Source: Pelomonas sp039929605
GTDB taxonomy: Bacteria; Pseudomonadota; Gammaproteobacteria; Burkholderiales; Burkholderiaceae_C
Assembly: GCF_039929605.1 (NCBI RefSeq)
Contig: NZ_JBDSQX010000160.1
Location: 1 to 17,541, forward strand
DNA: 17,541 nt
Direction: 5' to 3'
A program made the translations under genes and the position numbers. Positions 7,721-16,140 of this stretch are shown here, one piece after another (the first letter of the stretch is position 1; each line of letters begins with the position of its first letter). The notes under the pieces are model-generated. The model made no database searches. It was not told where the DNA came from and saw nothing but the letters and a program-made list of their open reading frames with translations.

Positions 7721-8656
7721 TTAGATATCCGCCAACACCCTCAGATGCACCCCGACGCTGCGCGACAGCGCACGCAGCTCGTAGCCGCCCTCCAGCACGG
7801 ACACGATACGGCCCTGGGCATGGCGCTCGGCCACGTCCTTGAGCTTGACGGTCAGCCACTCGTAGTCGGCCTCCACCAGGCCCATCTGGCCAAGCTCGTC
7901 GTCGCGATGAGCGTCGAAGCCGGCGGAGATGAAGATCATCTGCGGCTTGAAGCGCTCCAGCGCCGGCAGCCACATGGCCTCGACCATCTCGCGCACCTCG
8001 GGCCCGCGCGTGTAGGCCGGCAGCGGCACGTTGACCATGTTCGTGCCCTTTGGCACCGCGCCGCTGTACGGGTAGAGCGGGTGCTGGAAGAGGCTGACCA
8101 TCAGCACGCGGTCGTCGCCGGCAATGATGTCCTCGGTGCCGTTGCCGTGGTGCACATCGAAGTCGACGATGGCCACACGCTCAAGCCCCCGCACGTCCAG
8201 CGCATGCCGCGCCGCGATGGCCACGTTGTTGAAGAAGCAAAAGCCCATGCTCTGGTCGCGCGTGGCGTGGTGGCCGGGCGGGCGCACGGCGCAGAAGGCG
8301 TTGTCGGCGCGGCCGTCGATGACGAGGTCGGTCGCCTGCACGGCCGCGCCGGCACCGGCCAGCACGGCGGCCCAGGTGTGGGCGTTGGCCGAGGTGTCGG
8401 GGTCCACCGCGCAGCGCTCGCCATTCTCGGCACAGTTGCGCAGCAGCCGGCCGATCTCGGCGACATAACCGTGGGTGTGAGCTCGTTCAACATCCGCCAG
8501 GTCGACGGGCTGGGCATCGAAGTGTTCCAGCGCCGGGGCGACGCCGGAGGCGATCAGCCAATCATCGATGGCGGCCAATCGCTCGGGGCATTCGGGGTGG
8601 CCTTCGCCCATGTCATGGCGGCGGCACTCGGGGGGACTGAAATACGCGGTGGACAT
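7721..8656 (-). CDS. Histone-deacetylase-family zinc deacetylase (class II-like)
   Basis: A 311-residue enzyme of the histone deacetylase / acetylpolyamine amidohydrolase / acetoin-utilisation fold, which removes acetyl groups from lysine or polyamine substrates in the cytoplasm. All catalytic elements are present: RPPGHH (125-130, tandem His), DFDVHHGNGT (165-174, zinc Asp and His), SAGFDAH (244-250, zinc Asp) and the C-terminal EGGYEL with the transition-state Tyr. Length is normal for bacterial class II-like members. The ATG at 8656 is the first in frame and gives the expected N-terminus (TAYFSPPECRRHDMGEGHPECPERL). It is divergent from moxR with only 36 bp between the starts, so they share a promoter region. 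Its substrate in bacteria is unknown. Confidence 0.95.
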   Translation of the reverse strand: MSTAYFSPPECRRHDMGEGHPECPERLAAIDDWLIASGVAPALEHFDAQPVDLADVERAHTHGYVAEIGRLLRNCAENGERCAVDPDTSANAHTWAAVLAGAGAAVQATDLVIDGRADNAFCAVRPPGHHATRDQSMGFCFFNNVAIAARHALDVRGLERVAIVDFDVHHGNGTEDIIAGDDRVLMVSLFQHPLYPYSGAVPKGTNMVNVPLPAYTRGPEVREMVEAMWLPALERFKPQMIFISAGFDAHRDDELGQMGLVEADYEWLTVKLKDVAERHAQGRIVSVLEGGYELRALSRSVGVHLRVLADI

Positions 8657-8692
8657 GGAAGGGCTGTCTGTCTCTTGATATGGTCACGGTCC

Positions 8693-9624
<932 letters not shown>

Positions 9625-9628
<4 letters not shown>

Positions 9629-10122
9629 AATCTCCTGCCTCAGCCGGCACATCCTTGCGCCACTCGTTGGTGGCCCGAGTTCCTACCGACGCCGAGTTTC
9701 AGGCATACATGGGAGCGCACTGCCATCGTCTATGGACTGAAGTCGGCGAGCATTGGACATGCCCAAGTTGCCGGCGAAGCAAGTTTCAGATACTTCGATG
9801 GACAACGCGGTTCCCAAACTCGCCGGCAAGATTTCAAGACTGGATGGCTGGACTCCACAGGCACCACGATCACTCGGTAGAAATGTGGGGGCCAGAAGCT
9901 CCGCGGTTTGCTCAGACGGTGATCTGTGATCAGTGCAACGCTGCGGACGGCACGGCCAAAAGGAAACTCTCGCTTCCTAAAAATTTCTCATTCGCGCCCC
10001 TGGAGATATCCAGTTTCGTAATTCCACGTCCGCACGAAAAGCATGAGATCGTCTACGAAGCAGCACAGGCTGTGTATGAGGCTGTGCGTAAGGCGAACAC
10101 ATTTTTCGCGGCGCGATGGTGA
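9625..10122 (+). CDS. HNH-like zinc-binding protein, lower GC than neighbours
   Basis: A 165-residue protein I do not recognise by name. It shows a zinc-finger/HNH-like layout: CPSCRR (46-51), then HRHHDHS (78-84) and CDQCN (101-105), followed by a basic stretch (TAKRKL). This order of Cys pair, His-rich centre and Cys pair with Asn matches HNH nucleases of the treble-clef/beta-beta-alpha-metal type, but nuclease activity is only inferred. The GTG at 9625 overlaps the moxR stop (GTGA). GAGG lies 13 bp upstream, so translation may be coupled. Alternative in-frame starts are GTG 9670 and ATG 9709. My hand counts of four 60-base stretches inside it give 45-58% GC, against 73% for one in moxR, suggesting transfer. 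It converges with the regulator gene 3 bp away. Confidence 0.7.
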
Positions 10123-10125
10123 CGC

Positions 10126-10824
10126 CTACCCCTTCAACCGATTCCCCGCCCACCTCTCCTGCGCATTGAACAGATGCACCCGCATCGCCGCCTGCGCCGC
10201 CAGCGGGTCCTGGGCTTCGAGTGTGCTCAGGATGCGTTCATGCTCGTGCAGCGCGTCTCCCCAGTTCTGATGGGTGTCGGCCAGCGCGCTGAGCTGGAGT
10301 GACATGGGGCTGTAGCGGCCGTTGAACAGCTCGCCCACCATCCGCTCCAGCACCGTGTTGCCGGCAAGCGCGGCAATGGCGAGGTGAAAGCGCCGGTCCT
10401 GGTCCAGCGCCGGCCGGCCTGCCAACATGGCTTCGCGCATCGCGTCCAGCGCCTCTCGCACCGCCCCCAGCCCGGCCGGCGTGGCCCGCGCGCAGGCCTG
10501 CGGCATGAGCCCGCCTTCCAGCACGACACGCGCCTGCATCAGCTCCAGCGGGCTTTCGCCCAGGCCGGTCGTTGCCTCGGCATCGCCGCTGCCGCGCACG
10601 TAGATGCCCGCACCCATGCGCACCTCCACGCAGCCGGCAATCTCAAGCGCAATCAGCGCCTCGCGCACCGAGGGCCGTGACACACCGAGCTGGATGGCAA
10701 GCTCGCGCTCGGGCGGCAGGCGGCTGCCGACGCTGTAGCTGCCCTGGCGGATCAGCTCGCGCAGTTGGTCGGCAATCTGGTGGTACAGGCGCCGGCTGTC
10801 GGCGCCCTTGAGTTGTTCAATCAT
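10126..10824 (-). CDS. GntR-family regulator, FadR/FCD subfamily, likely controlling the fucose operon
   Basis: A 232-residue DNA-binding repressor or activator. The N-terminal winged helix (about 13-77) has the GntR signature LPPERELAIQLGVSRPSVREAL. The C-terminal FCD ligand domain (about 92-222) has candidate metal ligands D143 and H147 (DQDRRFH), H195 (HEHERIL) and H217 (RVHL). Such regulators commonly respond to sugar acids or their keto-derivatives. It is divergent from the L-fuconate catabolic operon, so a pathway intermediate such as L-fuconate or 2-keto-3-deoxy-L-fuconate is a reasonable but unproven ligand. The ATG at 10824 gives the best family start and leaves the palindromes at 10835-10882 outside the gene. 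An ATG at 10860 and a GTG at 10872 are in-frame alternatives. Confidence 0.92.
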   Translation of the reverse strand: MIEQLKGADSRRLYHQIADQLRELIRQGSYSVGSRLPPERELAIQLGVSRPSVREALIALEIAGCVEVRMGAGIYVRGSGDAEATTGLGESPLELMQARVVLEGGLMPQACARATPAGLGAVREALDAMREAMLAGRPALDQDRRFHLAIAALAGNTVLERMVGELFNGRYSPMSLQLSALADTHQNWGDALHEHERILSTLEAQDPLAAQAAMRVHLFNAQERWAGNRLKG

Positions 10825-10834
10825 GCGGAGATTG

Positions 10835-10859
10835 TGATTGGCACCGGCCTGACCAATCA
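10835..10859. promoter_or_regulatory. Candidate operator TGATTGG-N11-CCAATCA
   Basis: Perfect 7-bp inverted arms separated by 11 bp, lying just upstream of the regulator's likely start and in the region divergent to the fucose operon. The inner half-sites read TTGG/CCAA. UxuR/ExuR-type FCD regulators use TTGGT/ACCAA half-sites, though more closely spaced, so the resemblance is only partial. Another CCAAT is at 10896-10900, 43 bp from the first one. Confidence 0.4.
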
Positions 10860-10870
10860 TCCGAATGAAC

Positions 10871-10882
10871 ACCCGATCGGGT
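10871..10882. promoter_or_regulatory. 12-bp perfect palindrome ACCCGATCGGGT in divergent promoter region
   Basis: A gapless self-complementary 12-mer located between the two divergent starts, 45 bp upstream of the dehydrogenase start codon. Position and symmetry suit a dimeric regulator. No clear -35/-10 pair could be assigned to either gene in this interval. Confidence 0.35.
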
Positions 10883-10926
10883 TTCTACGGTAAGGCCAAT
10901 TTCAGCGAACAACTTAAGATGGCGGC

Positions 10927-11715
10927 GTGGAACCGTTGACATCACCCCAGCCGACCGGCCTGACCGGCAAAACCATCCTCATCACCGCCGCCGCTCAAGG
11001 GATTGGTCGGGCCAGTGCGCTGGCCTGTCTGACCGCCGGCGCGGAGGTCATCGCCACCGACATCCAGGTTGAAGGCCTGGAAAGCCTGATGAGTGAGGCC
11101 GGCCCCGGCGCCCGCTTGCGCATCGCGCGGCTGGACGTGCGCGACACGGCCGCCGTCAACGCGCTGGCCGCCGAGTTGCCGCAGCTGCACGGCCTGTTCA
11201 ACTGCGCCGGCTTCGTGCACAACGGCACGGTGCTGGACTGCGATGAGGATGCCTGGGACTTCAGCATGGACCTCAACGTGAAGAGCATGTTGCGCATGCT
11301 GCGCGCCTTCCTGCCCGGCATGCTGGCGCTGGCCGAGCGAGAAGGCAGCAGCGCGTCGGTGCTGAACATGGCCTCCATGGCATCGTCGATCAAGGGCTTC
11401 CCGAACCGCTTTGCCTACTGCACGACGAAGGCGGCCGTCATCGGCCTGACCAAGTCGGTCGCGGCGGATTTCGTCAAGCAGGGCCTGCGCTGCAATGCGC
11501 TGTGCCCGGGCACGGTGGACACACCGTCGCTGCGCGGCCGCATCGCTGCAGCGGCCGACCCCGTGCAGGCCGAAAAGGACTTCATCGCCCGCCAGCCCAT
11601 GGGCAGGCTAGCGACGGTGGACGACATCGCGCCGCTCGTCGTCTTCCTGCTCAGCGATGTGTCGCGCTTCATCACGGGCCAGGCGGTGTCCGTGGACGGC
11701 GGCGTGACGATCTGA
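10927..11715 (+). CDS. SDR dehydrogenase, probable 2-keto-3-deoxy-L-fuconate dehydrogenase
   Basis: A 262-residue short-chain dehydrogenase that likely oxidises 2-keto-3-deoxy-L-fuconate at C4 to 2,4-diketo-3-deoxy-L-fuconate with NAD+, in the cytoplasm. Visible motifs: cofactor loop ITAAAQGIG (19-27), Asp45 after the second strand favouring NAD, NCAG (92-95), catalytic Ser near 150 and YCTTK (164-168), then PGTVDTP (194-200). The general fold is certain; the substrate is inferred from the neighbouring fuconate dehydratase and diketo-acid hydrolase genes. The start is a GTG at 10927, since no in-frame ATG lies upstream; a nearby ATG at 10919 is out of frame. The binding site is weak. It is the first gene of the operon, and the ATPase gene starts 2 bp after its stop. 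Confidence 0.85.
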   Translation: MEPLTSPQPTGLTGKTILITAAAQGIGRASALACLTAGAEVIATDIQVEGLESLMSEAGPGARLRIARLDVRDTAAVNALAAELPQLHGLFNCAGFVHNGTVLDCDEDAWDFSMDLNVKSMLRMLRAFLPGMLALAEREGSSASVLNMASMASSIKGFPNRFAYCTTKAAVIGLTKSVAADFVKQGLRCNALCPGTVDTPSLRGRIAAAADPVQAEKDFIARQPMGRLATVDDIAPLVVFLLSDVSRFITGQAVSVDGGVTI

Positions 11716-11717
11716 TC

Positions 11718-13220
11718 GTGAGCCTGCTCGAGGCCCGCGGCCTGTCCAAGGCCTTCGCCGGCGTGACCGTGCTGCAGGGCATCTCCTTCGACGTGAAGCC
11801 CGGTGAAGTGCATGCGCTGATGGGCGAAAACGGCGCCGGCAAGTCCACGCTGATGAAGATCCTGGCCGGGGTGTACCAAGCCGATGGCGGCGAGGTGCTG
11901 CTGGATGGTCAACCCGTGCGGCCGACCAGCCCGCGCGAGGCGCAGAACCTGGGCATCGCGCTCATCCACCAGGAGCTGCAGCTGATGCCCGACCTCAGTG
12001 CAGCGGCCAACGTCTTCATCGGCCGCGAGCGCAGGCGCGCCGGATGGCTGCTGGACCACACCCGCCAGCTTGCCGACACGCAGCTGATCTTCGAGCGCCT
12101 GGGCTTGGCGCTGGACCCGCGCCGTGCGGTGGGCACGCTGAGCGTGGCCCAGCAGCAGATGGTGGAGATTGCCAAGGCGCTGTCGCTGAACGCCCGCGTC
12201 CTCATCATGGACGAGCCCACCGCCGCGCTGAACCCGACCGAGGTGGAGGAGCTGTTCCGCGTCGTGCGCCAGTTGCGCGCCGATGGCGTGGGCATCGTCT
12301 ACATCTCGCACAAGATGGACGAGCTGTCGCGCATCGCCGACCGCGTGACCGTGCTGCGCGACGGCCAGCACATCGCGACGCTGGCGATGGCCCGCGCGGA
12401 TATGGACGAACTCATCCACCTGATGGTGGGCCGCGAACTGCAGCAGACGGCGCACGCCGCGCCGGACCTGAGCGCCGCGCCCGTCGTGCTGGAAGCGCGC
12501 CGCCTGAGCCGTGGCCGCGCCGTGCGCGACGCAAGCTTCACGCTGCGCCGTGGCGAGATCCTGGGCCTGGCCGGCCTGATGGGCGCCGGCCGCACGGAGC
12601 TGGCCCGCCTTGTCTTCGGCGCGGACCGGCGTGACAGCGGCGAGATCCTCGTGCACGGCAAGGCGGCCGACATCCGCAGCCCCGCCGATGCGGTGCGCCT
12701 TGGCATCGCCTACCTGTCCGAAGACCGCAAGGGCCTCGGCCTGGCGACGGGGCTGGACGTGGAAGCCAACCTGCTGCTGCCCAGCCTGGCCCGCTTCACC
12801 GGCGCGTTAGGCCAGATCAACCGCCGCGCCGGCCAGAGCGCCGCGCAGGGCTTCGTGCAGCGCCTGGGCATCAAGACGCCGTCGCTCGGCCAGACGGTGG
12901 CGCGCCTATCCGGCGGCAACCAGCAAAAGATCGCGCTGGCCAAGTGGCTGCTGCGCGACTGCGACATCCTCATCGTCGACGAGCCCACACGCGGCATCGA
13001 CGTCGGCGCCAAGGGCGAGATCCACCGCCTGCTGCGCGAGCTGGCAGCCAGCGGCAAGGCGCTCATCGTCATCTCCTCCGAGCTGCCCGAACTGCTGGGC
13101 CTCGCCCACCGCATCCTCGTCATGTGCGAGGGCCGCATCAGCGGTGAGCTGCCGGTGGCCGATGCCACCCAAGAAGCGTTGATGGCGCTGGCCACGCGCC
13201 GCGAGACCGAAGCCGCATGA
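11718..13220 (+). CDS. Sugar ABC transporter, tandem ATP-binding protein (RbsA/MglA type)
   Basis: A 500-residue double-domain ATPase that powers a ribose/galactose-type (CUT2) importer on the cytoplasmic face. First domain: Walker A GENGAGKST (36-44), Q-loop IHQELQL, signature LSVAQQQ (141-147), Walker B VLIMDEPTAAL (161-171) and switch SHKMDEL. Second domain: degenerate Walker A GLMGAGRTE (286-294), the CUT2 landmark AYLSEDRKGLGL, signature LSGGNQQK (397-404) and Walker B ILIVDEPTRGID. The start is a GTG at 11718, two bases after the dehydrogenase stop; the longer frame upstream overlaps that gene. The stop overlaps the permease start as ATGA. The transported sugar is inferred to be L-fucose or a related 6-deoxy/pentose sugar from the operon's enzymes. 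Confidence 0.95.
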   Translation: MSLLEARGLSKAFAGVTVLQGISFDVKPGEVHALMGENGAGKSTLMKILAGVYQADGGEVLLDGQPVRPTSPREAQNLGIALIHQELQLMPDLSAAANVFIGRERRRAGWLLDHTRQLADTQLIFERLGLALDPRRAVGTLSVAQQQMVEIAKALSLNARVLIMDEPTAALNPTEVEELFRVVRQLRADGVGIVYISHKMDELSRIADRVTVLRDGQHIATLAMARADMDELIHLMVGRELQQTAHAAPDLSAAPVVLEARRLSRGRAVRDASFTLRRGEILGLAGLMGAGRTELARLVFGADRRDSGEILVHGKAADIRSPADAVRLGIAYLSEDRKGLGLATGLDVEANLLLPSLARFTGALGQINRRAGQSAAQGFVQRLGIKTPSLGQTVARLSGGNQQKIALAKWLLRDCDILIVDEPTRGIDVGAKGEIHRLLRELAASGKALIVISSELPELLGLAHRILVMCEGRISGELPVADATQEALMALATRRETEAA

Positions 13221-14188
13221 CAAGACTCCCCTTCTCCCCCGCCGCCCTGCAGCGCCTGCTCGCCTTCGCCGGCCTGGTCGCGCTGATCGTCGTGTTCAGC
13301 ATCGCGTCCGACAACTTCCTGCAGACCGACAACGTCGTCAGCATCCTGCAGGCCACGGCCGTCAACGGCGTGCTGGCCATCGCCTGCACGCTGGTCATCG
13401 TCAGCGGCGGCATCGACCTGTCGGTGGGCTGCCTGATGACCTTCTGCGCCGTCGTCACCGGCGTGGTGCTGACGAATTGGGGCCTGCCTTTGCCGCTGGG
13501 CATCCTGGCCGCGATTGCCTGCGGCGCAGCGTGTGGCGGCCTGTCTGGCTGGCTGGTGGCGCAGCTGCGCGTGCCGCCCTTCATCGCCACGCTGGGCATG
13601 ATGATGCTGCTCAAGGGCCTGGCCCTCGTGATCTCGGGCAGCAAGCCCATCTACTTCCTCGACACACCAGGCTTCGACGCCATCTCGCAGGACTCACTGC
13701 TGGCCAGCGTGCTGCCCGCGCTGCCGATTCCCAACTCCGTGCTGATCCTGTTCGCCGTCGCGCTCGGTGCAAGCTGGCTGCTGAGCCAGACGCTATTCGG
13801 CCGCTACGCCTTTGCGCTCGGCAGCAACGAAGAGGCCGCGCGGCTGTCGGGTCTGCAGGTCAAACGCTGGAAGGTCGCCGTCTACGCGGTGGGCGGCGCC
13901 ATCTGCGGCATTGCGGGTTTGCTGATCGCCTCGCGGCTGAACTCGGCGCAACCTGCGCTCGGCCAGGGCTACGAGCTGGACGCCATCGCCGCCGTTGTCA
14001 TCGGCGGCACCTCGCTGGTTGGCGGCCGTGGCTCCGTGCTCGGCACGCTGATCGGCGCCTTCATCATGAGCGTGCTGGCCAACGGCCTGCGCATCCTCAA
14101 CGTGCCCCAGGAATGGCAGACCGCCCTGACCGGCATCATCATCGTGCTGGCGGTGTATCTGGACATCCTGCGTCGGGGCAAAGACTGA
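13217..14188 (+). CDS. Sugar ABC transporter permease (RbsC type)
   Basis: A 323-residue inner-membrane permease of the CUT2 sugar importer family; it would form a homodimeric pore with the preceding ATPase. Eight or more hydrophobic stretches are visible. Family landmarks are NVVSILQATAVNGVLA, the VSGGIDLSVG segment (about 69-78), RVPPFIATLGMM, the GRYAFALGSNEEAARLSG ATPase-coupling loop and GGTSLVGGRGSVLGTLIGA near the end. Length is normal and the frame is intact. Its ATG overlaps the ATPase stop (ATGA), implying translational coupling. A CACAGAGR hairpin begins 12 bp after its stop, separating it from the binding-protein gene. Confidence 0.95.
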   Translation: MTRLPFSPAALQRLLAFAGLVALIVVFSIASDNFLQTDNVVSILQATAVNGVLAIACTLVIVSGGIDLSVGCLMTFCAVVTGVVLTNWGLPLPLGILAAIACGAACGGLSGWLVAQLRVPPFIATLGMMMLLKGLALVISGSKPIYFLDTPGFDAISQDSLLASVLPALPIPNSVLILFAVALGASWLLSQTLFGRYAFALGSNEEAARLSGLQVKRWKVAVYAVGGAICGIAGLLIASRLNSAQPALGQGYELDAIAAVVIGGTSLVGGRGSVLGTLIGAFIMSVLANGLRILNVPQEWQTALTGIIIVLAVYLDILRRGKD

Positions 14189-14199
14189 AATGAAAACCA

Positions 14200-14279
14200 A
14201 ACAAAGCCACAGAGGCACAGAGACACAGAGGGGCCTACATCCCGCCTCCTCTGTGTCTCTGTGCCTCTGTGGCTGTGTT
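14200..14279. repeat. CACAGAGR hairpin repeat, copy 2 (27-bp perfect core arms)
   Basis: The left arm 14205-14231 and right arm 14248-14274 are perfect reverse complements, with a 16-nt centre. Past one mismatch (14204/14275) the pairing extends to 14200 and 14279. Each arm has three 8-bp units CACAGAGR (left units start at 14208, 14216 and 14224) with R = G, A, G from the outside. The outer end is AACA/TGTT, as in copy 1. It lies between the permease and binding-protein genes inside one operon. No long T-run follows, so full termination is not expected; partial attenuation or mRNA stabilisation is possible. The second copy at a distant locus marks it as a dispersed element. Confidence 0.9.
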
Positions 14280-14332
14280 CTCTTGCCTTGCTCCGTGAGT
14301 CAGGCAATGGAACAACTGAAATCGGAGACAAC

Positions 14333-15262
14333 ATGAAACGCCGCCTTCTACTTCTCACTGCCTTGCTGGCCGCCACCACGGCCCAGGCGCAGCAGACCAT
14401 CTACATCCCCCTCATCTCCAAAGGCTTCCAGCACCAGTTCTGGCAGGCCGTGAAGGCCGGCGCCGAGCAGGCGGGCAAGGACTACAAGGTGCGCGTGACG
14501 TTCGAAGGCCCGGAGAGCGAAGCCATGGTGGACAAGCAGATCGACATGCTGGCCGGCGCCCTCGCCAAGAAGCCGCAGGCCATCGCCATCGCCGCGCTGG
14601 ACAGCAAGGCCGTCATCCCGCTGCTGCGCAAGGCGAAGGCAGCCAAGATCCCCGTCATCGCCTTCGACTCGGGCGTGGACAGCGACATTCCCCTAACCAC
14701 AGCGTCCACGGACAACCGCGCCGCCGCCGCACTCGCTGCCGACAAGCTCGCGGCCCTCATCGGCGACGAGGGCGACGTGGCCGTGGTGGGCCATGACCAG
14801 ACCAGCCGCACGGGCGTCGAGCGCGTCGAGGGCTTCGTGAACCGGCTGAAGGCGGCTCACCCGAAAGTACACGTCGTGACCGTGCAATACGGCGGCGGCG
14901 ATCACCTCAAGTCCACCGAAGTCGCCAAGTCCATGCTGCAGGGCAACCCCAAGCTGAAGGCGCTGTTCGGCACCAACGAGGGCTCGGCCATCGGCATCGT
15001 CAACGCCGTGCGCGAGATGAAGCGCACAGGCGTCGTCGTCGTCGGCTTCGACTCGGGCAAGCAGCAAAAAGACGCCATCGCCAGCGGCGCGATGGCCGGC
15101 GCCATCACGCAGAACCCCGTGGGCATCGGCTACCGCACCGTCGAGGCCGCCGTGAAGGCGCTCAAGGGCGAGGCCCTGCCCAAGGCCATCGACACCGGCT
15201 ACTTCTGGTACGACAAGACCAACCTGCGCGATCCAAAGATCGCCGCCGTCCTCTACGACTGA
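14333..15262 (+). CDS. Periplasmic sugar-binding protein of ABC transporter (RbsB type)
   Basis: A 309-residue exported binding protein of the ribose/galactose type (type I periplasmic fold) that would deliver sugar to the upstream ATPase-permease pair. Residues 1-19 are a signal peptide (MKRRLLLLTALLAATTAQA, cleavage after AQA). The mature protein starts with the typical first strand IYIPLISKGFQHQFW, continues with MVDKQIDMLAGAL, PVIAFDSGVDSD and VVVGFDSGKQQ, and ends near GYFWYDKTNL. The ATG at 14333 has a good binding site, CGGAGA, at 14323-14328. It is separated from the permease by 144 bp holding a hairpin, so it may be expressed at a different level. CUT2 operons more often place this gene first. 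The ligand is inferred to be L-fucose or a relative. Confidence 0.93.
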   Translation: MKRRLLLLTALLAATTAQAQQTIYIPLISKGFQHQFWQAVKAGAEQAGKDYKVRVTFEGPESEAMVDKQIDMLAGALAKKPQAIAIAALDSKAVIPLLRKAKAAKIPVIAFDSGVDSDIPLTTASTDNRAAAALAADKLAALIGDEGDVAVVGHDQTSRTGVERVEGFVNRLKAAHPKVHVVTVQYGGGDHLKSTEVAKSMLQGNPKLKALFGTNEGSAIGIVNAVREMKRTGVVVVGFDSGKQQKDAIASGAMAGAITQNPVGIGYRTVEAAVKALKGEALPKAIDTGYFWYDKTNLRDPKIAAVLYD

Positions 15263-15297
15263 CCACCAGTTCAATTCCGACCTGAGAACCCAAGACC

Positions 15298-16140
15298 ATG
15301 AAACTCCTCCGCTACGGCCCACCCGGCCAGGAACGCCCCGGCCTGCTCGACGACCAAGGCTGTGTGCGTGACCTCTCCGACCACGTGAGCGATGTGGCCG
15401 GCGACGCGCTGACGCCAGAAGGCCTCGCCAAGCTGCGCTCGCTGGACATCGACGACCTGCCCGTCGTCTTCGATGTGTCGCGCCTTGGCCCCTGCGTCGG
15501 CCGCGTCGGCAAGTTCATCTGCATCGGCCTGAACTACGCCGACCACGCCGCCGAGTCCGGCCTGCCCGTGCCGACCGAGCCCGTCGTCTTCGCCAAATGG
15601 ACCAGCGCCATCTGCGGCCCCGACGACGACGTGCAGATCCCGCGCGGCTCGGTCAAGACCGACTGGGAAGTGGAGCTGGGCGTCGTCATCGGCCAGGGTG
15701 GCCGCTACATCGAGGAAGCCGACGCGATGAAGCACGTCGCCGGCTACTGCGTCGTCAACGACGTGTCCGAGCGCGAATGGCAGCTGGAGCGCGGCACGCA
15801 GTGGGACAAGGGCAAGGGCTGCGACACCTTCGGGCCCATCGGCCCGTGGCTCGTCACTGCGGACGAAGTGCCCAACCCGCAGGAGCTGAACCTGTGGCTG
15901 GAGGTCGACGGCCGCCGCTTCCAGAACGGCAACACGCGCACGATGGTGTTCAACGTCGCGCAGATCGTCTGCTACCTCAGCAAGTTCATGAGCCTGCAGC
16001 CCGGCGACGTCATCTCCACCGGCACGCCGCCCGGCGTGGGCCTGGGCCAGAAGCCGCCGCTCTACCTCAAGCCCGGCCAGACCATGCGCCTCGGTATTGA
16101 AGGCCTCGGTGTTCAAACGCAGAAGACGGTTGCCGCATGA
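15298..16140 (+). CDS. FAH-family hydrolase, probable 2,4-diketo-3-deoxy-L-fuconate hydrolase
   Basis: A 280-residue fumarylacetoacetate-hydrolase-family enzyme that likely splits 2,4-diketo-3-deoxy-L-fuconate to pyruvate and L-lactate, using a divalent metal in the cytoplasm. The N-terminal domain is about 1-70. The catalytic domain starts at CIGLNYADHAAE (75-86). Probable metal ligands are E124 and E126 (DWEVELG) and D155 (NDVSERE); KGKGCDTFGPIGP (171-183) and STGTPPGVGLG are further family landmarks. The specific substrate is taken from the adjacent dehydratase and dehydrogenase genes; related enzymes act on rhamnose-derived diketo acids. The ATG at 15298 follows the binding-protein gene by 35 bp, with GAGAACC upstream as a modest binding site. 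Its stop overlaps the dehydratase start (ATGA). Confidence 0.9.
   Translation: MKLLRYGPPGQERPGLLDDQGCVRDLSDHVSDVAGDALTPEGLAKLRSLDIDDLPVVFDVSRLGPCVGRVGKFICIGLNYADHAAESGLPVPTEPVVFAKWTSAICGPDDDVQIPRGSVKTDWEVELGVVIGQGGRYIEEADAMKHVAGYCVVNDVSEREWQLERGTQWDKGKGCDTFGPIGPWLVTADEVPNPQELNLWLEVDGRRFQNGNTRTMVFNVAQIVCYLSKFMSLQPGDVISTGTPPGVGLGQKPPLYLKPGQTMRLGIEGLGVQTQKTVAA

Noticed and set aside
7532..8692. Long open plus-strand frame running into moxR (a possible 698-residue protein)
   Set aside because: The upstream part translates the CACAGAGR repeat and the antisense of the deacetylase gene. MoxR homology begins only at the ATG at 8693.
10825..10872. Longer regulator starting at GTG 10872 or ATG 10860
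   Set aside because: The extra residues do not resemble the GntR N-terminus and would put the candidate operator inside the coding region. Kept only as an alternative.
14261..14332. N-terminal extension of the periplasmic binding protein starting MPLWLC
   Set aside because: It is encoded by the right arm of the repeat. The ATG at 14333 has a Shine-Dalgarno and begins a proper signal peptide.
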